From positions 3,224,001-3,288,000 of the forward strand of contig NZ_CP031557.1 in assembly GCF_003403075.1 (NCBI RefSeq): a stretch of 64,000 bases of DNA, in the 5' to 3' direction. The notes under the pieces are model-generated. The model was not told the DNA's origin. It made no database searches and was given only the letters and a program-made list of their open reading frames with translations. Source of the DNA: Flavobacterium psychrotrophum. GTDB lineage: Bacteria; Bacteroidota; Bacteroidia; Flavobacteriales; Flavobacteriaceae. The translations under genes and the position numbers were made by a program. Positions 35,704-44,992 of this stretch are shown here, one piece after another (the first letter of the stretch is position 1; the number at the start of each line of letters is the position of its first letter).

Positions 35704-36588
35704 TTATTTTTTCACTTTTCGCAATTCCCTTGCCAATAGCGTGTTCTTAAGAAGCATTGCAATTGTCATAGGCCCTACACCACCCGGAACCGGGGTAATA
35801 AAGCTGGCCTTTTTGCTAACATTTTCAAAGTCTACGTCGCCGGTAATTTTATAACCTTTCTCGTTAGTTTCATCCGGTACGCGGGTAATGCCCACGTCTA
35901 TAACCACTACATCGTCTTTAACCATTTCGGCTTTCAGGTAGTTAGGTACACCCAGTGCTGTAATGATAATATCTGCCTGTGTGGTGATCTGGCTAATATT
36001 CTTAGTATGGCTGTGCGTAAGAGTTACGGTACTGTTACCCGGAAAGCCCTTGCGGCCCATTAGTATGCTCATAGGGCGGCCCACAATGTGGCTGCGGCCT
36101 ATAACCACGGTATGTTTACCCGCAGTTTCTACGTTATAACGCTCAAGCAATTCAAGGATACCAAACGGTGTAGCCGGAATGAACGTTGTCATATCAAGCG
36201 CCATTTTACCAAAGTTTTCAGGGTGGAAACCATCCACGTCTTTACTTGGGTCGATAGCCATAAGTACTTTTTGCTCGTCTATTTGCTTAGGCAGCGGTAA
36301 CTGTACTATAAAACCATCAATATCGTCATTCTGGTTAAGCTCTTCAATTTTCTTTAAAAGTTCAAGCTCGCTAATGGTAGCAGGTAGTTTTATCAGGGTA
36401 CTTTCAAAACCTATCTTTTCGCACGATTTTACTTTGCTACCTACATAAGTAAGGCTGGCTCCGTCGTTACCTACAAGCACAGCAGCAAGGTGCGGCACCT
36501 TTTCGCCATTGGCTTTCATTTTTGCTACCTCGGCAGCTATTTCATTCTTAATGTCTTCAGAGACTTTTTTTCCGTCGAGTAGTTGCAT
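35704..36588 (-). CDS. folD: Bifunctional methylenetetrahydrofolate dehydrogenase / methenyltetrahydrofolate cyclohydrolase
   Basis: Interconverts 5,10-methylene-, 5,10-methenyl- and 10-formyl-tetrahydrofolate for one-carbon supply; cytosolic, 294 residues. Catalytic YVGSK (Tyr48, Lys52), [21 protein letters not shown], the NAD(P) site [13 protein letters not shown] and C-terminal [13 protein letters not shown] are all present. ATG at 36588. The gap to ffh is only 99 bases and contains a hairpin at the ffh stop, so the two may be co-transcribed or separate. Confidence 0.97.
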   Translation of the reverse strand: MQLLDGKKVSEDIKNEIAAEVAKMKANGEKVPHLAAVLVGNDGASLTYVGSKVKSCEKIGFESTLIKLPATISELELLKKIEELNQNDDIDGFIVQLPLPKQIDEQKVLMAIDPSKDVDGFHPENFGKMALDMTTFIPATPFGILELLERYNVETAGKHTVVIGRSHIVGRPMSILMGRKGFPGNSTVTLTHSHTKNISQITTQADIIITALGVPNYLKAEMVKDDVVVIDVGITRVPDETNEKGYKITGDVDFENVSKKASFITPVPGGVGPMTIAMLLKNTLLARELRKVKK

Positions 36589-36687
36589 TCTTTATGTTTG
36601 TAGTTGTTGTTGTTTATTGTTTGTAGTTTAGGGTTATGCGTTCAACGTTCTGATTGGCAACCATAAACTGTAGCAGCAAAGCTGCTG

Positions 36688-38028
36688 CTACCCCTGCATT
36701 CCTTTCATGCCACCCATCATGCGCATAAGGTTTTTGCCGGCACCGCCCTGCATCATCTTCATCATTTTGCTCATCTGGTCAAACTGCTTTAGCAATTGGT
36801 TTACCTGCTGTACGCTGGTACCAGAACCTTTAGCAATACGGTTTTTACGCTTAACATCTATAGTTGCAGGTTTGCTACGCTCGCCCGGGGTCATACTGTG
36901 TATTATGGCTTCGATGTGCTTAAAGGCATCATCTTCTATCTCTACATCTTTAAGGGCTTTGCCTGCACCGGGAATCATCCCAACAAGGTCTTTCATGTTA
37001 CCCATTTTTTTAACCTGCTGTATCTGCGAAAGGAAATCGTCAAAACCAAATTCGTTCTTCGCGATTTTCTTTTGTAGTTTGCGTGCCTCTTCTTCGTCAT
37101 ACTGCTCCTGCGCACGCTCTACAAGCGACACCACGTCGCCCATACCAAGAATACGCTCAGCCATACGTGCAGGGTAAAACACGTCTATAGCCTCCATCTT
37201 CTCTCCGGTACCGATGAACTTGATAGGCTTATCTACTACCGATTTAATGGTGATGGCAGCACCACCGCGTGTATCGCCATCAAGCTTGGTAAGGATAACA
37301 CCATCAAAGTTAAGCCTGTCGTTAAAGGCTTTTGCAGTGTTTACAGCATCCTGGCCCGTCATGGCATCTACCACAAACAGGGTTTCGTGCGGCTCTATAG
37401 CTTTATGAACGTTAGCAATCTCGTTCATCATCTCCTCGTCTACGGCAAGGCGGCCGGCGGTATCTACAATAACCACGTTAAAGCCGTTAGCCTTAGCGTG
37501 CTTAATAGCGTTCTGGGCAATTTCTACAGGGTTGCGGTTGCCTTCTTCGCTATACACCTCTACTCCTATCTGACCTCCTACAACATGAAGCTGGTTGATG
37601 GCCGCAGGGCGGTAAATATCACACGCTACAAGAAGCGGTTTTTTGTTCTTTTTTGTTTTAAGGTAATTAGCCAGCTTACCAGAGAAGGTAGTTTTACCAC
37701 TACCCTGTAAGCCCGACATAAGTATAACTGTAGGGTTTCCGCTAAGGTTAACCCCGGCAGTTTCTCCCCCCATAAGCTCGGTAAGTTCGTCTTTAACAAT
37801 CTTAACCATAAGCTGACCCGGCTGTAGCGTTGTAAGTACGTTTTCGCCCAGTGCCTTATCGCGCACGCGGGTTGTAAAGTCTTTGGCTATCTTAAAGTTA
37901 ACGTCGGCATCAAGTAATGCACGGCGCACCTCTTTAAGGGTGTCGGCTACGTTTACATCGGTAATCTTTCCGTGGCCTTTCAGTATATGGAATGCCTTAT
38001 CTAATTTATCGCTTAAATTATCAAACAT
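36688..38028 (-). CDS. ffh: Signal recognition particle protein Ffh
   Basis: GTPase subunit of SRP, which binds signal sequences at the ribosome and delivers them to FtsY. Length 446. N domain 1-95, P-loop GLQGSGKTT (106-114), DTAGR (in VIVDTAGRLAVDE), TKLDGDTRGGAA, and GTGEKMEAIDVF; then the methionine-rich M domain ending in a run of Met and Gly. ATG at 38028 with an exact -7 box upstream. A GTAGCAGC / GCTGCTAC hairpin (36670-36691) overlaps the stop codon but lacks a good T run. Confidence 0.97.
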   Translation of the reverse strand: MFDNLSDKLDKAFHILKGHGKITDVNVADTLKEVRRALLDADVNFKIAKDFTTRVRDKALGENVLTTLQPGQLMVKIVKDELTELMGGETAGVNLSGNPTVILMSGLQGSGKTTFSGKLANYLKTKKNKKPLLVACDIYRPAAINQLHVVGGQIGVEVYSEEGNRNPVEIAQNAIKHAKANGFNVVIVDTAGRLAVDEEMMNEIANVHKAIEPHETLFVVDAMTGQDAVNTAKAFNDRLNFDGVILTKLDGDTRGGAAITIKSVVDKPIKFIGTGEKMEAIDVFYPARMAERILGMGDVVSLVERAQEQYDEEEARKLQKKIAKNEFGFDDFLSQIQQVKKMGNMKDLVGMIPGAGKALKDVEIEDDAFKHIEAIIHSMTPGERSKPATIDVKRKNRIAKGSGTSVQQVNQLLKQFDQMSKMMKMMQGGAGKNLMRMMGGMKGMQG

Positions 38029-38052
38029 AATGTGGTTTCATTTAAAGAAGCG

Positions 38053-38060
38053 CAAATTTA
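38053..38060 (-). promoter_or_regulatory. -7 box TAAATTTG of ffh
   Basis: Exact TAnnTTTG match ending 24 bases before the ffh ATG. Confidence 0.6.
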
Positions 38061-38224
38061 AGGATTTGATTTTGAAGTAAGGAGTTATAAAATAAAAAAT
38101 GGACAATTAACAGCCATTATTTAAAAGTTTTAGCCTTTGCGCATAAATCAATGTAAGAAAAAGACACTTAATACAGCAACCATATATTTTTATGGCATGG
38201 TTAACGCTTACAGAATATAAAGAA

Positions 38225-38245
38225 GCCGGCTCTGGGGGAGCCGGC
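38225..38245. repeat. GC-rich hairpin GCCGGCTC / GAGCCGGC
   Basis: Perfect 8-base stem with five-base loop, in a 919-base gene-free stretch. No strong T run on either side; on the minus strand TTCTTTATATT follows. Confidence 0.5.
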
Positions 38246-38400
38246 ATTTCCACCTAAATCTGTTTAAAGATTACACCTTTTACAATGCTATTATAAAACT
38301 ACAGCGTTTTAGCAAGACCACAAAGGCCCGTCGAGAATTTACACTATTTGACCGAGAATTCGCATTAAACAAACAATCAGCTATTTAAACCTGGCTTAAC

Positions 38401-38430
38401 ATCAAAAAAAAACCGGCACCCTAAGGCACC
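38401..38430 (-). terminator. Minus-strand terminator with no gene in front
   Basis: Minus strand CCGGTGCC-TTAG-GGTGCCGG (two G-U pairs) followed by TTTTTTTTTGATG. The pairing works only in this direction. Confidence 0.6.
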
Positions 38431-38539
38431 GGCAGGAGAAAAATTAAATTAAATGTTTCTTTTTCAATGATAATTTTTAATTCTTAATATGTTGTACTAT
38501 AACAGCCATGTTCTAAAACACCCTACTTTTCTGACTAAA

Positions 38540-38577
38540 AAAATAAATAAAAAAACCTGCTACATAGTTGTAGCAGG
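38540..38577 (-). terminator. Minus-strand terminator with no gene in front
   Basis: Minus strand CCTGCTACA-ACTA-TGTAGCAGG followed by TTTTTTTATTTATTTTTTT. The 330 bases beyond it (38580-38910) are very AT-rich and contain no convincing ORF. Confidence 0.7.
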
Positions 38578-38911
38578 CTCCTTAATAAAAACTATCAACT
38601 AAGGTTTACTTGTCAGTTTTACACTAACTCAAATGTTTTCTAAATTTAGTTAATTTTTAAAATAAAACAAAATAAATTATTAAAAAAAATAAATTATAAT
38701 TCATCAATTTAAGAATGTAAGATTATTAGTAAACATTTCAGGGTTTTAGAATATATAATGTGGTTAACAAATAGGCAATCTTGGCAATTCAGCATTGTTT
38801 GTCTCTCTTTGGCAATACGCATCATCTTAAAACTAAAGTAGGGAAAAACATTTGCCAACTGTTATTTACAGTATTTGGCTACAAGCCTATATTTAACACC
38901 GTCCATAACCA

Positions 38912-38919
38912 TAAATTTG
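38912..38919 (+). promoter_or_regulatory. -7 box TAAATTTG of the sigma/anti-sigma/receptor operon
   Basis: Exact TAnnTTTG match, 28 bases before the sigma factor ATG, so basal expression is probably from the primary sigma factor. Confidence 0.55.
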
Positions 38920-38947
38920 TTACCTTAACACCCATTTACAGCCGCTT

Positions 38948-39469
38948 ATGAATGATGAAAGACAAAGGGGAATATGTGAGGAACTTACCTTTTCTAACTT
39001 TTTTGCAACACATGCCAGGACGCTGCGTAATTATCTGTTCTATAAATTTGGCAACCAGGACCAGGCAGAAGATATAACCCAGGAGGCTTTTATAAAACTA
39101 TGGGAAAACTGTGCAAATGTACCTCCGGAAAAAGCCAAAGCATTTATATATACCGTGGCAAATAACACCACGCTAAACCAGATAGCCCACCAAAAAGTGG
39201 TCCTGGAATATGCAAAGAAAAGTAACATTACAAATACCGACTCGCAGAGCCCCGAATTCCTGCTGGAAGAAGACCAGTTTAAGGCTAAATTGCAAAGGGC
39301 TATAGAAAGCCTGAGCGAGGCACAACGCACGGCCTTTTTACTGAATCGCATTGAAGGAAAAAAGTACCATGAAATTGCTGAAATACTGGAGATAAGCATC
39401 AAGGCCGTTGAAAAAAGAATTAGCGGCGCATTGCTGGAATTACGCAAACAAATTGATAACTTTAGGTAG
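38948..39469 (+). CDS. ECF (FecI-like) sigma factor
   Basis: Extracytoplasmic-function sigma factor, 173 residues: region 2 (SNFFATHARTLRNYLFYKFGNQDQAEDITQEAFIKLWEN, residues about 16-54) and region 4 (about 115-170, LSEAQRTAFLLNRIEGKKYHEIAEILEISIKAVEKRI). Its usual target in such systems is the adjacent receptor operon. The anti-sigma gene follows 43 bases downstream. Confidence 0.94.
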   Translation: MNDERQRGICEELTFSNFFATHARTLRNYLFYKFGNQDQAEDITQEAFIKLWENCANVPPEKAKAFIYTVANNTTLNQIAHQKVVLEYAKKSNITNTDSQSPEFLLEEDQFKAKLQRAIESLSEAQRTAFLLNRIEGKKYHEIAEILEISIKAVEKRISGALLELRKQIDNFR

Positions 39470-39512
39470 GGTTTTTTGCCACCCGCCTGTTTTTAAAAAA
39501 AAGACAAGAGCA

Positions 39513-40409
39513 ATGGACGATATTAAGTTAGCAAAGTGGCTTAATGATGAGATGGACGCACAGGAACTTAAGGAGTTTGAGTCGTTGCCGGAATATGCCA
39601 CTTACAGCAAGATAAAAAAATACTCAGCAGAGCTTACAGCTCCTGTAGCAGATATGCCTGCACTATATGCAAGGATAAACGCAAATAAAAACCACCCGCA
39701 GCCTAAGGTGCGAAAGCTAAACGTATGGATGCCCCGCGTAGCGGCTGTACTGTTTATTGCCATGGGGCTTAGCTTCTTTTTATATGCTGCACATACTACA
39801 AAACAACATGCGGGTGTTGCTGCAATAGACACATTTAGCCTGCCAGACGATTCTCAGGTAACGCTTAATGCCGGCACCGAGGCTAATTATAAAGAATTTA
39901 ACTGGTCTAACAACCGTGTGCTTGAACTAAACGGCGAGGCTTACTTTAAAGCAGCGAAGGGTAAAACCTTTGATGTCGTTACACCTCTGGGTACTGTAAC
40001 TGTAGTAGGAACGCAGTTTAACGTAAAAGCCCGTGGCAGCCGACTGGACGTTACCTGCTATGAGGGTAAGGTAAAAGTTACCACACCTAATGAAACCATA
40101 CTGCTTACACCGGGAAAAACCGTAGCTTTTGAAAACGGCACTAACCTGAACCTGCCGGATGTAAAAGCATCTGAACCGGGATGGGTGCGCCATGAAGCGG
40201 TATTTGTAACTGAAAATATTAAAAATGTAGTAGCTGAACTGGAACGTCAGTTTGGGGTTACCATAGAGCTTGCAGGAACTGTTTCTACAAAAAGCTACAA
40301 CGGTACCATACCTACAAAAGACCTGAACACTGCTCTTGATATAGTTATGGGCCCTTATAACCTGAACTATAAAAAACAGGGCAATAAAATCATCCTATCT
40401 GCTGAATGA
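39513..40409 (+). CDS. FecR-like anti-sigma factor
   Basis: Inner-membrane anti-sigma factor, 298 residues from ATG 39513 (the frame can be opened further back inside the sigma gene, rejected). Cytoplasmic N-terminus (1-72) binds the sigma factor; one transmembrane helix (about 74-93); periplasmic FecR domain (about 105-200, DTFSLPDDSQVTLNAGTEA, GEAYFKA, VVGTQFNVKA) and a C-terminal DUF4974-like domain (VAELERQFGVTIEL). It passes the signal from the receptor to the sigma factor. Stop overlaps the receptor start (ATGA). Confidence 0.94.
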   Translation: MDDIKLAKWLNDEMDAQELKEFESLPEYATYSKIKKYSAELTAPVADMPALYARINANKNHPQPKVRKLNVWMPRVAAVLFIAMGLSFFLYAAHTTKQHAGVAAIDTFSLPDDSQVTLNAGTEANYKEFNWSNNRVLELNGEAYFKAAKGKTFDVVTPLGTVTVVGTQFNVKARGSRLDVTCYEGKVKVTTPNETILLTPGKTVAFENGTNLNLPDVKASEPGWVRHEAVFVTENIKNVVAELERQFGVTIELAGTVSTKSYNGTIPTKDLNTALDIVMGPYNLNYKKQGNKIILSAE

Positions 40410-42940
40410 CGCGTGAAACCGGGTATGTTATATTAATACTTTCCTTTTTTTTTTTCGTCCCCCGTGTGTATGGGCAGGATGAAAATAAAAGTGTAGAATT
40501 AAAAACAATACTCGAAGCGATTACAAAACAGCACCACGTAAAATTCAATTATCTTGAAGAAGACGTAGCAGGGCATGCTATATTTCCGCCCGAAGCGCGC
40601 CTTCCGCTTAAAGCTAAGCTTATTTTTATAAGCAACCGCACACTACTAAATTTTAAGCAAATTGGCATTTACATATCTATAAGTGCTACCCGTAAAACAG
40701 AGGTGCGCACGCACTGTGCTTTTATTACGGATGAAAATGGCAACCCGCTTGAAGATGCGGTAGTACAATATGGCACCACTACATTGCTTACCGGTAAAGA
40801 TGGCTATTTTACTTTCCCTAAATCTGTAAACCAGGTATTTATAGAGCACGTTGCCTATGCTACAAAAACCTATGCCGTAGCAGAAACCTATGGCGACTGT
40901 GCAGAAATAAAAATGATACCTGCCCCGCATGAACTTCAGGAAATAGTAACAGAGCGTTATCTGGCTACGGGTATTGCCAAGCTTAAAAACGGCAGCTACA
41001 ACATTAAGCCTTCTAAATTTGGTATCCTTCCCGGGCTTATAGAAGCCGATGTACTACAGGCCATGCAGCAGCTGCCCGGTATAAACAGTATAGACGAAAC
41101 CGTAAGCAACATCAATGTACGCGGTGGTACACACGACCAGAACCTTTTTACATGGAACGGTATCCGTCTTTTTCAAACGGGTCATTTCTTTGGGCTTATA
41201 TCTGCCTTTAACCCTAACCTGGCACATAATATAGAAATATCAAAAAATGGCACTTCTGCTTTTTTTGGCGAAAGCGTATCCAGTACGGTAAACATATCGT
41301 CACATCCCGAAGATATAGAAAGAACATCGGGCAGCGTAGGCGCTAATATGATTAGTATTGATGCCTATACCCGTATAAAAACATCGCCCACTACTAATAT
41401 TGAGCTCTCTGCCCGCAGGTCATACACCGATGTTATTGATTTTCCTACTTACACAAAATATTCGCAGCGTATTTTTCAGAACACAGTAGTTACAGGCCTT
41501 AATACCAACGATGACCTCTATTACAGGAGCGACAAGGAATTTTACTTTTACGATTTTACAGCACAGGTGCATAAAAAAATAGGCAAAAAGCATCATATCT
41601 ATGTTGATGCCATTGGTATAAAAAACAGCCTGACCTTTACACAAAGTACCTTTATGCCCTTTGGTCTTATTATAAAAAACAGCAGCCTTAGCCAGCTAAC
41701 ACTTGGCGGAACGGCTGCCTGGCATGGCACGTGGGATTTGCATAATACTACAGAAGCTTCTTTTTATGCCTCATATTACAACGTAGATGCCCTCAACTCC
41801 AGTTTTCAGGATGGGGGGCGTAATACCCTGCAACAAAATATTATAAACGATGCCGGTTTTCAGGCTGCGCACACTTATAATTTCAACAACGGACTTAAAC
41901 TAAAAGGTGGCTACCAATATAACCAGATAACCATTAAAAATCGCGACTTTATTGACTTTCCGGAATATGAACGCGACCTGAGAGGATCTGTAAAAACACA
42001 TGCTGCCATTGCCCAGGCCGAATATGGTACCACAGAAAAACCATTGTATATACTGGGAGGCATACGGTTTAATTATATAGAACCTTTTGGATTGTTGTAT
42101 GCAGAACCGCGCTTAAGCCTTACCTATAAACTGGGGCAGGACTGGCAGGTAAGCCTGCAGGGCGAACGCAAAAGCCAGACTACAAGCCAGGTTGTACAAT
42201 TGCAGGAAGATTTTCTGGGTATAGAAAAACGTCGTTGGGTACTGGCTAATAATAATGACATACCGGTACAACGCAGCAGCCAGGCATCTGTAGGACTTAC
42301 TTACAAACGAAATGGACTATTGATATCGCTTGATAATTTTTATAAAAAAGTAAGCGGCATTACCACAGGCGGGCAGGCTTTCCAAAACCAGTATGAACTT
42401 ATTGACGCCACAGGATATTATGAGGTACTGGGCTCTGAGTTTTTAGTACAAAAGCAGTTTAAGCATTTTTATGTATGGCTAAGCTATGCTTATAACCACA
42501 ATAACTATCATTTTACTAAGCTGGAACCCTCTGTTTTTTCAAGCAACTTTGAGCTACCTCATACGGTAAACAATGCCGTTACATATGAGTGGAAAAACCT
42601 GAAAATATCGTTAGGCTCTAAATTTTTTAGTGGCCGCCCCTATACTCCACCTTTCATAAACCTGCCAGTAGCCGATGATGGCAGCGCTGCCATTATATAT
42701 GATTACCCTAACGGGCACAGGCTTAAGAGTTATTTTCAAATGAATTTTTCTATTGGCTATTCAGTAAGGCTTTCTAAAAATTCGAATCTACAAACCGGAA
42801 TTTCAATACTTAACCTGCTTAACAGGACAAATACACTTAACCGCTATTACAGGGTTAGCAGCACAGGTAACGACATAGACCGGGTAAATACTTTTGGGCT
42901 AATGCGTACCCCAAACGTTATGGCAAAGGTTACTTTTTAA
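40406..42940 (+). CDS. TonB-dependent transducer/receptor with STN domain
   Basis: Outer-membrane receptor of the trans-envelope signalling type, 844 residues. Signal peptide 1-23; STN domain (about 27-100, VELKTILEAITKQHHVKFNY), which contacts the periplasmic anti-sigma domain; a CarboxypepD_reg-like domain (about 105-170, TDENGNPLEDAVVQYGTTT); plug (about 195-305, ADVLQAMQQLPGI, NINVRGGTHDQNLFTWNGIRL); beta-barrel with final residues MAKVTF. No SusD-like partner follows. Ligand unknown; carbohydrate, iron complex or peptide are options. The start overlaps the anti-sigma stop by four bases. Confidence 0.92.
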   Translation: MTRETGYVILILSFFFFVPRVYGQDENKSVELKTILEAITKQHHVKFNYLEEDVAGHAIFPPEARLPLKAKLIFISNRTLLNFKQIGIYISISATRKTEVRTHCAFITDENGNPLEDAVVQYGTTTLLTGKDGYFTFPKSVNQVFIEHVAYATKTYAVAETYGDCAEIKMIPAPHELQEIVTERYLATGIAKLKNGSYNIKPSKFGILPGLIEADVLQAMQQLPGINSIDETVSNINVRGGTHDQNLFTWNGIRLFQTGHFFGLISAFNPNLAHNIEISKNGTSAFFGESVSSTVNISSHPEDIERTSGSVGANMISIDAYTRIKTSPTTNIELSARRSYTDVIDFPTYTKYSQRIFQNTVVTGLNTNDDLYYRSDKEFYFYDFTAQVHKKIGKKHHIYVDAIGIKNSLTFTQSTFMPFGLIIKNSSLSQLTLGGTAAWHGTWDLHNTTEASFYASYYNVDALNSSFQDGGRNTLQQNIINDAGFQAAHTYNFNNGLKLKGGYQYNQITIKNRDFIDFPEYERDLRGSVKTHAAIAQAEYGTTEKPLYILGGIRFNYIEPFGLLYAEPRLSLTYKLGQDWQVSLQGERKSQTTSQVVQLQEDFLGIEKRRWVLANNNDIPVQRSSQASVGLTYKRNGLLISLDNFYKKVSGITTGGQAFQNQYELIDATGYYEVLGSEFLVQKQFKHFYVWLSYAYNHNNYHFTKLEPSVFSSNFELPHTVNNAVTYEWKNLKISLGSKFFSGRPYTPPFINLPVADDGSAAIIYDYPNGHRLKSYFQMNFSIGYSVRLSKNSNLQTGISILNLLNRTNTLNRYYRVSSTGNDIDRVNTFGLMRTPNVMAKVTF

Positions 42941-42963
42941 TCTATTTACAATCTGTTTAGATT

Positions 42964-43389
42964 TTATTCTTTAAAAAACACTTCAGCCCTTTTTAGTAGA
43001 AAAGGAAAACAACTATAAGTATACATCATATTTTTATAAAGACCCGGAGCACCATTTCCGGTCAGAATTTTCAAGTCGCCATTAACTGATTTTGTACTAT
43101 AATAAAAGTGCAGCGTATCATTACCTGACGTAATATGGTTAACTTTTTTAAGCCCTTGTATATTAACAAAACTCTTCTTACCGTCATCAATTTTAATGTT
43201 ATCACCTGAAATAAACACCATGGTATCTTTATTATTAACACCGTAATAAAACGTCTTTCCAAAATATTCTTTTGAGGCATAAAGCTGAGCACACTGGTTC
43301 TCCTTGCCTAAATAAGTTGTCCCATCATTATGCCGTATACCACAAGCCAAAAACAAAAGCAGCAAAAGCCCAATACCTATTTTCTTCAT
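42964..43389 (-). CDS. Hypothetical lipoprotein
   Basis: A 141-residue lipoprotein from ATG 43389 (signal MKKIGIGLLLLLFLAC, lipidated Cys16). The longer frame from TTG 43455 is rejected. Beta-rich, with DTMVFISGDNIKIDDGKKSF and a C-terminal GNGAPGLYKNMMYTYSC; no family recognised. It lies between the receptor operon (convergent) and the PNGase F-like gene, whose terminator precedes it, so it is probably a separate unit (7/8 -7 match TATATTTA at 43412-43419). Confidence 0.65.
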   Translation of the reverse strand: MKKIGIGLLLLLFLACGIRHNDGTTYLGKENQCAQLYASKEYFGKTFYYGVNNKDTMVFISGDNIKIDDGKKSFVNIQGLKKVNHITSGNDTLHFYYSTKSVNGDLKILTGNGAPGLYKNMMYTYSCFPFLLKRAEVFFKE

Positions 43390-43417
43390 AAAATCTAAAA
43401 GGGATATCTTGTAAATA

Positions 43418-43449
43418 TAAAAAGCCCGTCCGCTAAAAGCGAACGGGCC
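43418..43449 (-). terminator. Rho-independent terminator of the PNGase F-like gene
   Basis: GCCCGTCCGC / GCGAACGGGC with one mismatch; on the minus strand TTTTTA follows. Confidence 0.7.
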
Positions 43450-43474
43450 TATCAATGATAAACTAAAAACAAAA

Positions 43475-44878
43475 TTATTTCTTAACTATCTTCTGTGTCA
43501 GCACCTGGCCACCATCAAATTCTGCATTAACTATGTAAACCCCATTTTGAAGTTGTGCCATGTTTATAGCAGCACCGTTTCCTTTAAGAACCACTTGTCC
43601 AAGAGTATTTACAACAGAGAACGATTTTACAGGTTCGCCTGTACTGGCAATAGTAGCAATATCAGTTACCGGGTTCGGGTATACACTAAAGCTGTTTTTT
43701 GCAAAACCATCTACATTGGCAGCTATAGCCTCATTACCCTGTACATATAATGACATAGGGAAATATCCCTGTCCACCGGTAAAGGTAGCTGCAGGTACTG
43801 TAATCTTAAATGTATGCTCTCCTGCTGCAAGGTCTCCAAGCGGAATAACACGGGTAACAATTCTTGCACCCGGACACCAGTTGCTAAACTGCGCCCACTG
43901 GGCAGCAGTAAGTATCGTAGGGCCATATATACCGTTTGGCATAGTATTATATTGCCTGTAAGGCTCACAGTTTTCGCCCGGCCTGTAACGAAGTTTTTCT
44001 ACGCCATCAAGGTATGCGTAATGCCATCTTCTGATATACTCTTCACCACCACTATTAGAACCGTGGTTAGATGTAATAAGGCTAAATTCGGCATCTTTAA
44101 TTGGCTTATCAAGGGTAAAGGTTATAGACCTTACCGTTGTATTCAACTCATCAGTACCTTGTCCAAAATAGTTAGTTTCTGTAGCCTGTACATAGTTTTT
44201 TAGCTCAAATTTAAAAGCCATGTCTTTGAAATAAAGATCGCCCCTTGCAGGAACTGACGTATCGGTGCTTGAAACAAGTTCAAGAGAACCTTTATAAACA
44301 TCGTTACGATTATTACAAAGCCCTGATGCTAAAAAGTCCCACTGGGCACCACCGGTATTAGCATTTGGCGCTCCCTGGTATCCATAAATCTCCAGTTCCA
44401 GCCAAAAATCATATTCCGCAGCTAAAACTTCATCATGAAGTATGTAGGTTAAATTGTCAACGTCAAAAGTATAAGGAACAGATGTTGGAGTCCTTGTGAT
44501 GTTATTCATAAATGGTGTTATGAACCTGCCAACCTCTATACGGCGCACGCCCCTGTATTCATAAGATGTAGCACCTTTAGGCACAAATGCAAGGTTTACA
44601 CCACCTATACGGTCATAATCGTCACACAGCGCAGATGCAGATACATTAATGGTAAGTTTATTACCTATCTGTGCAATTTGCTCAGCAGTCAGTTTTTTAC
44701 CATAAGAGGTATTGTTGTTGCGTATGGCACCTTCCGGTACCGGGGTAGACACAGTGCCTTCATACATACCGTAAAAAACGGCATCTTCATAAACCTGTAA
44801 CGTATATGGCTCCTGTGAATGGGCATCCAGCCCAAAAAACGAAGCGCATAAAGTAAGCAGTAGTAAAGTTTTTCTCAT
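43475..44878 (-). CDS. PNGase F-like exported protein with T9SS type A sorting domain
   Basis: A 467-residue secreted protein with signal MRKTLLLLTLCASFFGLDAHSQ and a C-terminal type A sorting domain (about 395-467, VYPNPVTDIATIAS to TQKIVKK). The body resembles peptide-N-glycosidase F, which removes N-glycans from glycoproteins. Shared text: CDDYDR (85-90; the catalytic Asp60 of PNGase F lies in CDEWDR), EVGRFITPF (PNGase F EIGRFITPY), GGEEYIRRWHYAY (Glu206 region CAEWCFRT) and NWCPGARIVTRVIPL (AGWCPGMAVPTRIDVL). A segment that holds Glu118 in PNGase F seems to be missing, so activity is uncertain. A 7/8 -7 match (TACATTTC) is at 44898-44905. Alone in its transcription unit. Confidence 0.82.
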   Translation of the reverse strand: MRKTLLLLTLCASFFGLDAHSQEPYTLQVYEDAVFYGMYEGTVSTPVPEGAIRNNNTSYGKKLTAEQIAQIGNKLTINVSASALCDDYDRIGGVNLAFVPKGATSYEYRGVRRIEVGRFITPFMNNITRTPTSVPYTFDVDNLTYILHDEVLAAEYDFWLELEIYGYQGAPNANTGGAQWDFLASGLCNNRNDVYKGSLELVSSTDTSVPARGDLYFKDMAFKFELKNYVQATETNYFGQGTDELNTTVRSITFTLDKPIKDAEFSLITSNHGSNSGGEEYIRRWHYAYLDGVEKLRYRPGENCEPYRQYNTMPNGIYGPTILTAAQWAQFSNWCPGARIVTRVIPLGDLAAGEHTFKITVPAATFTGGQGYFPMSLYVQGNEAIAANVDGFAKNSFSVYPNPVTDIATIASTGEPVKSFSVVNTLGQVVLKGNGAAINMAQLQNGVYIVNAEFDGGQVLTQKIVKK

Positions 44879-44992
44879 GTGGGTATTTTTAAAGTGCGAA
44901 ATGTAATCATTTTATTTAATTAACATTCCCTTTAATTACGAATAATACACCCAAATTAGGAAAACCAACTATTTTTTACCAGAATGTTATAT

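Noticed and set aside
36670..36691. Hairpin at the ffh stop as a terminator
   Set aside because: The stem is good, but no T run follows on the minus strand, so it is not counted as a terminator.
39408..39512. Extended start of the anti-sigma factor inside the sigma factor gene
   Set aside because: It would overlap the sigma gene by 62 bases and has no family resemblance; the ATG at 39513 gives the normal FecR start.
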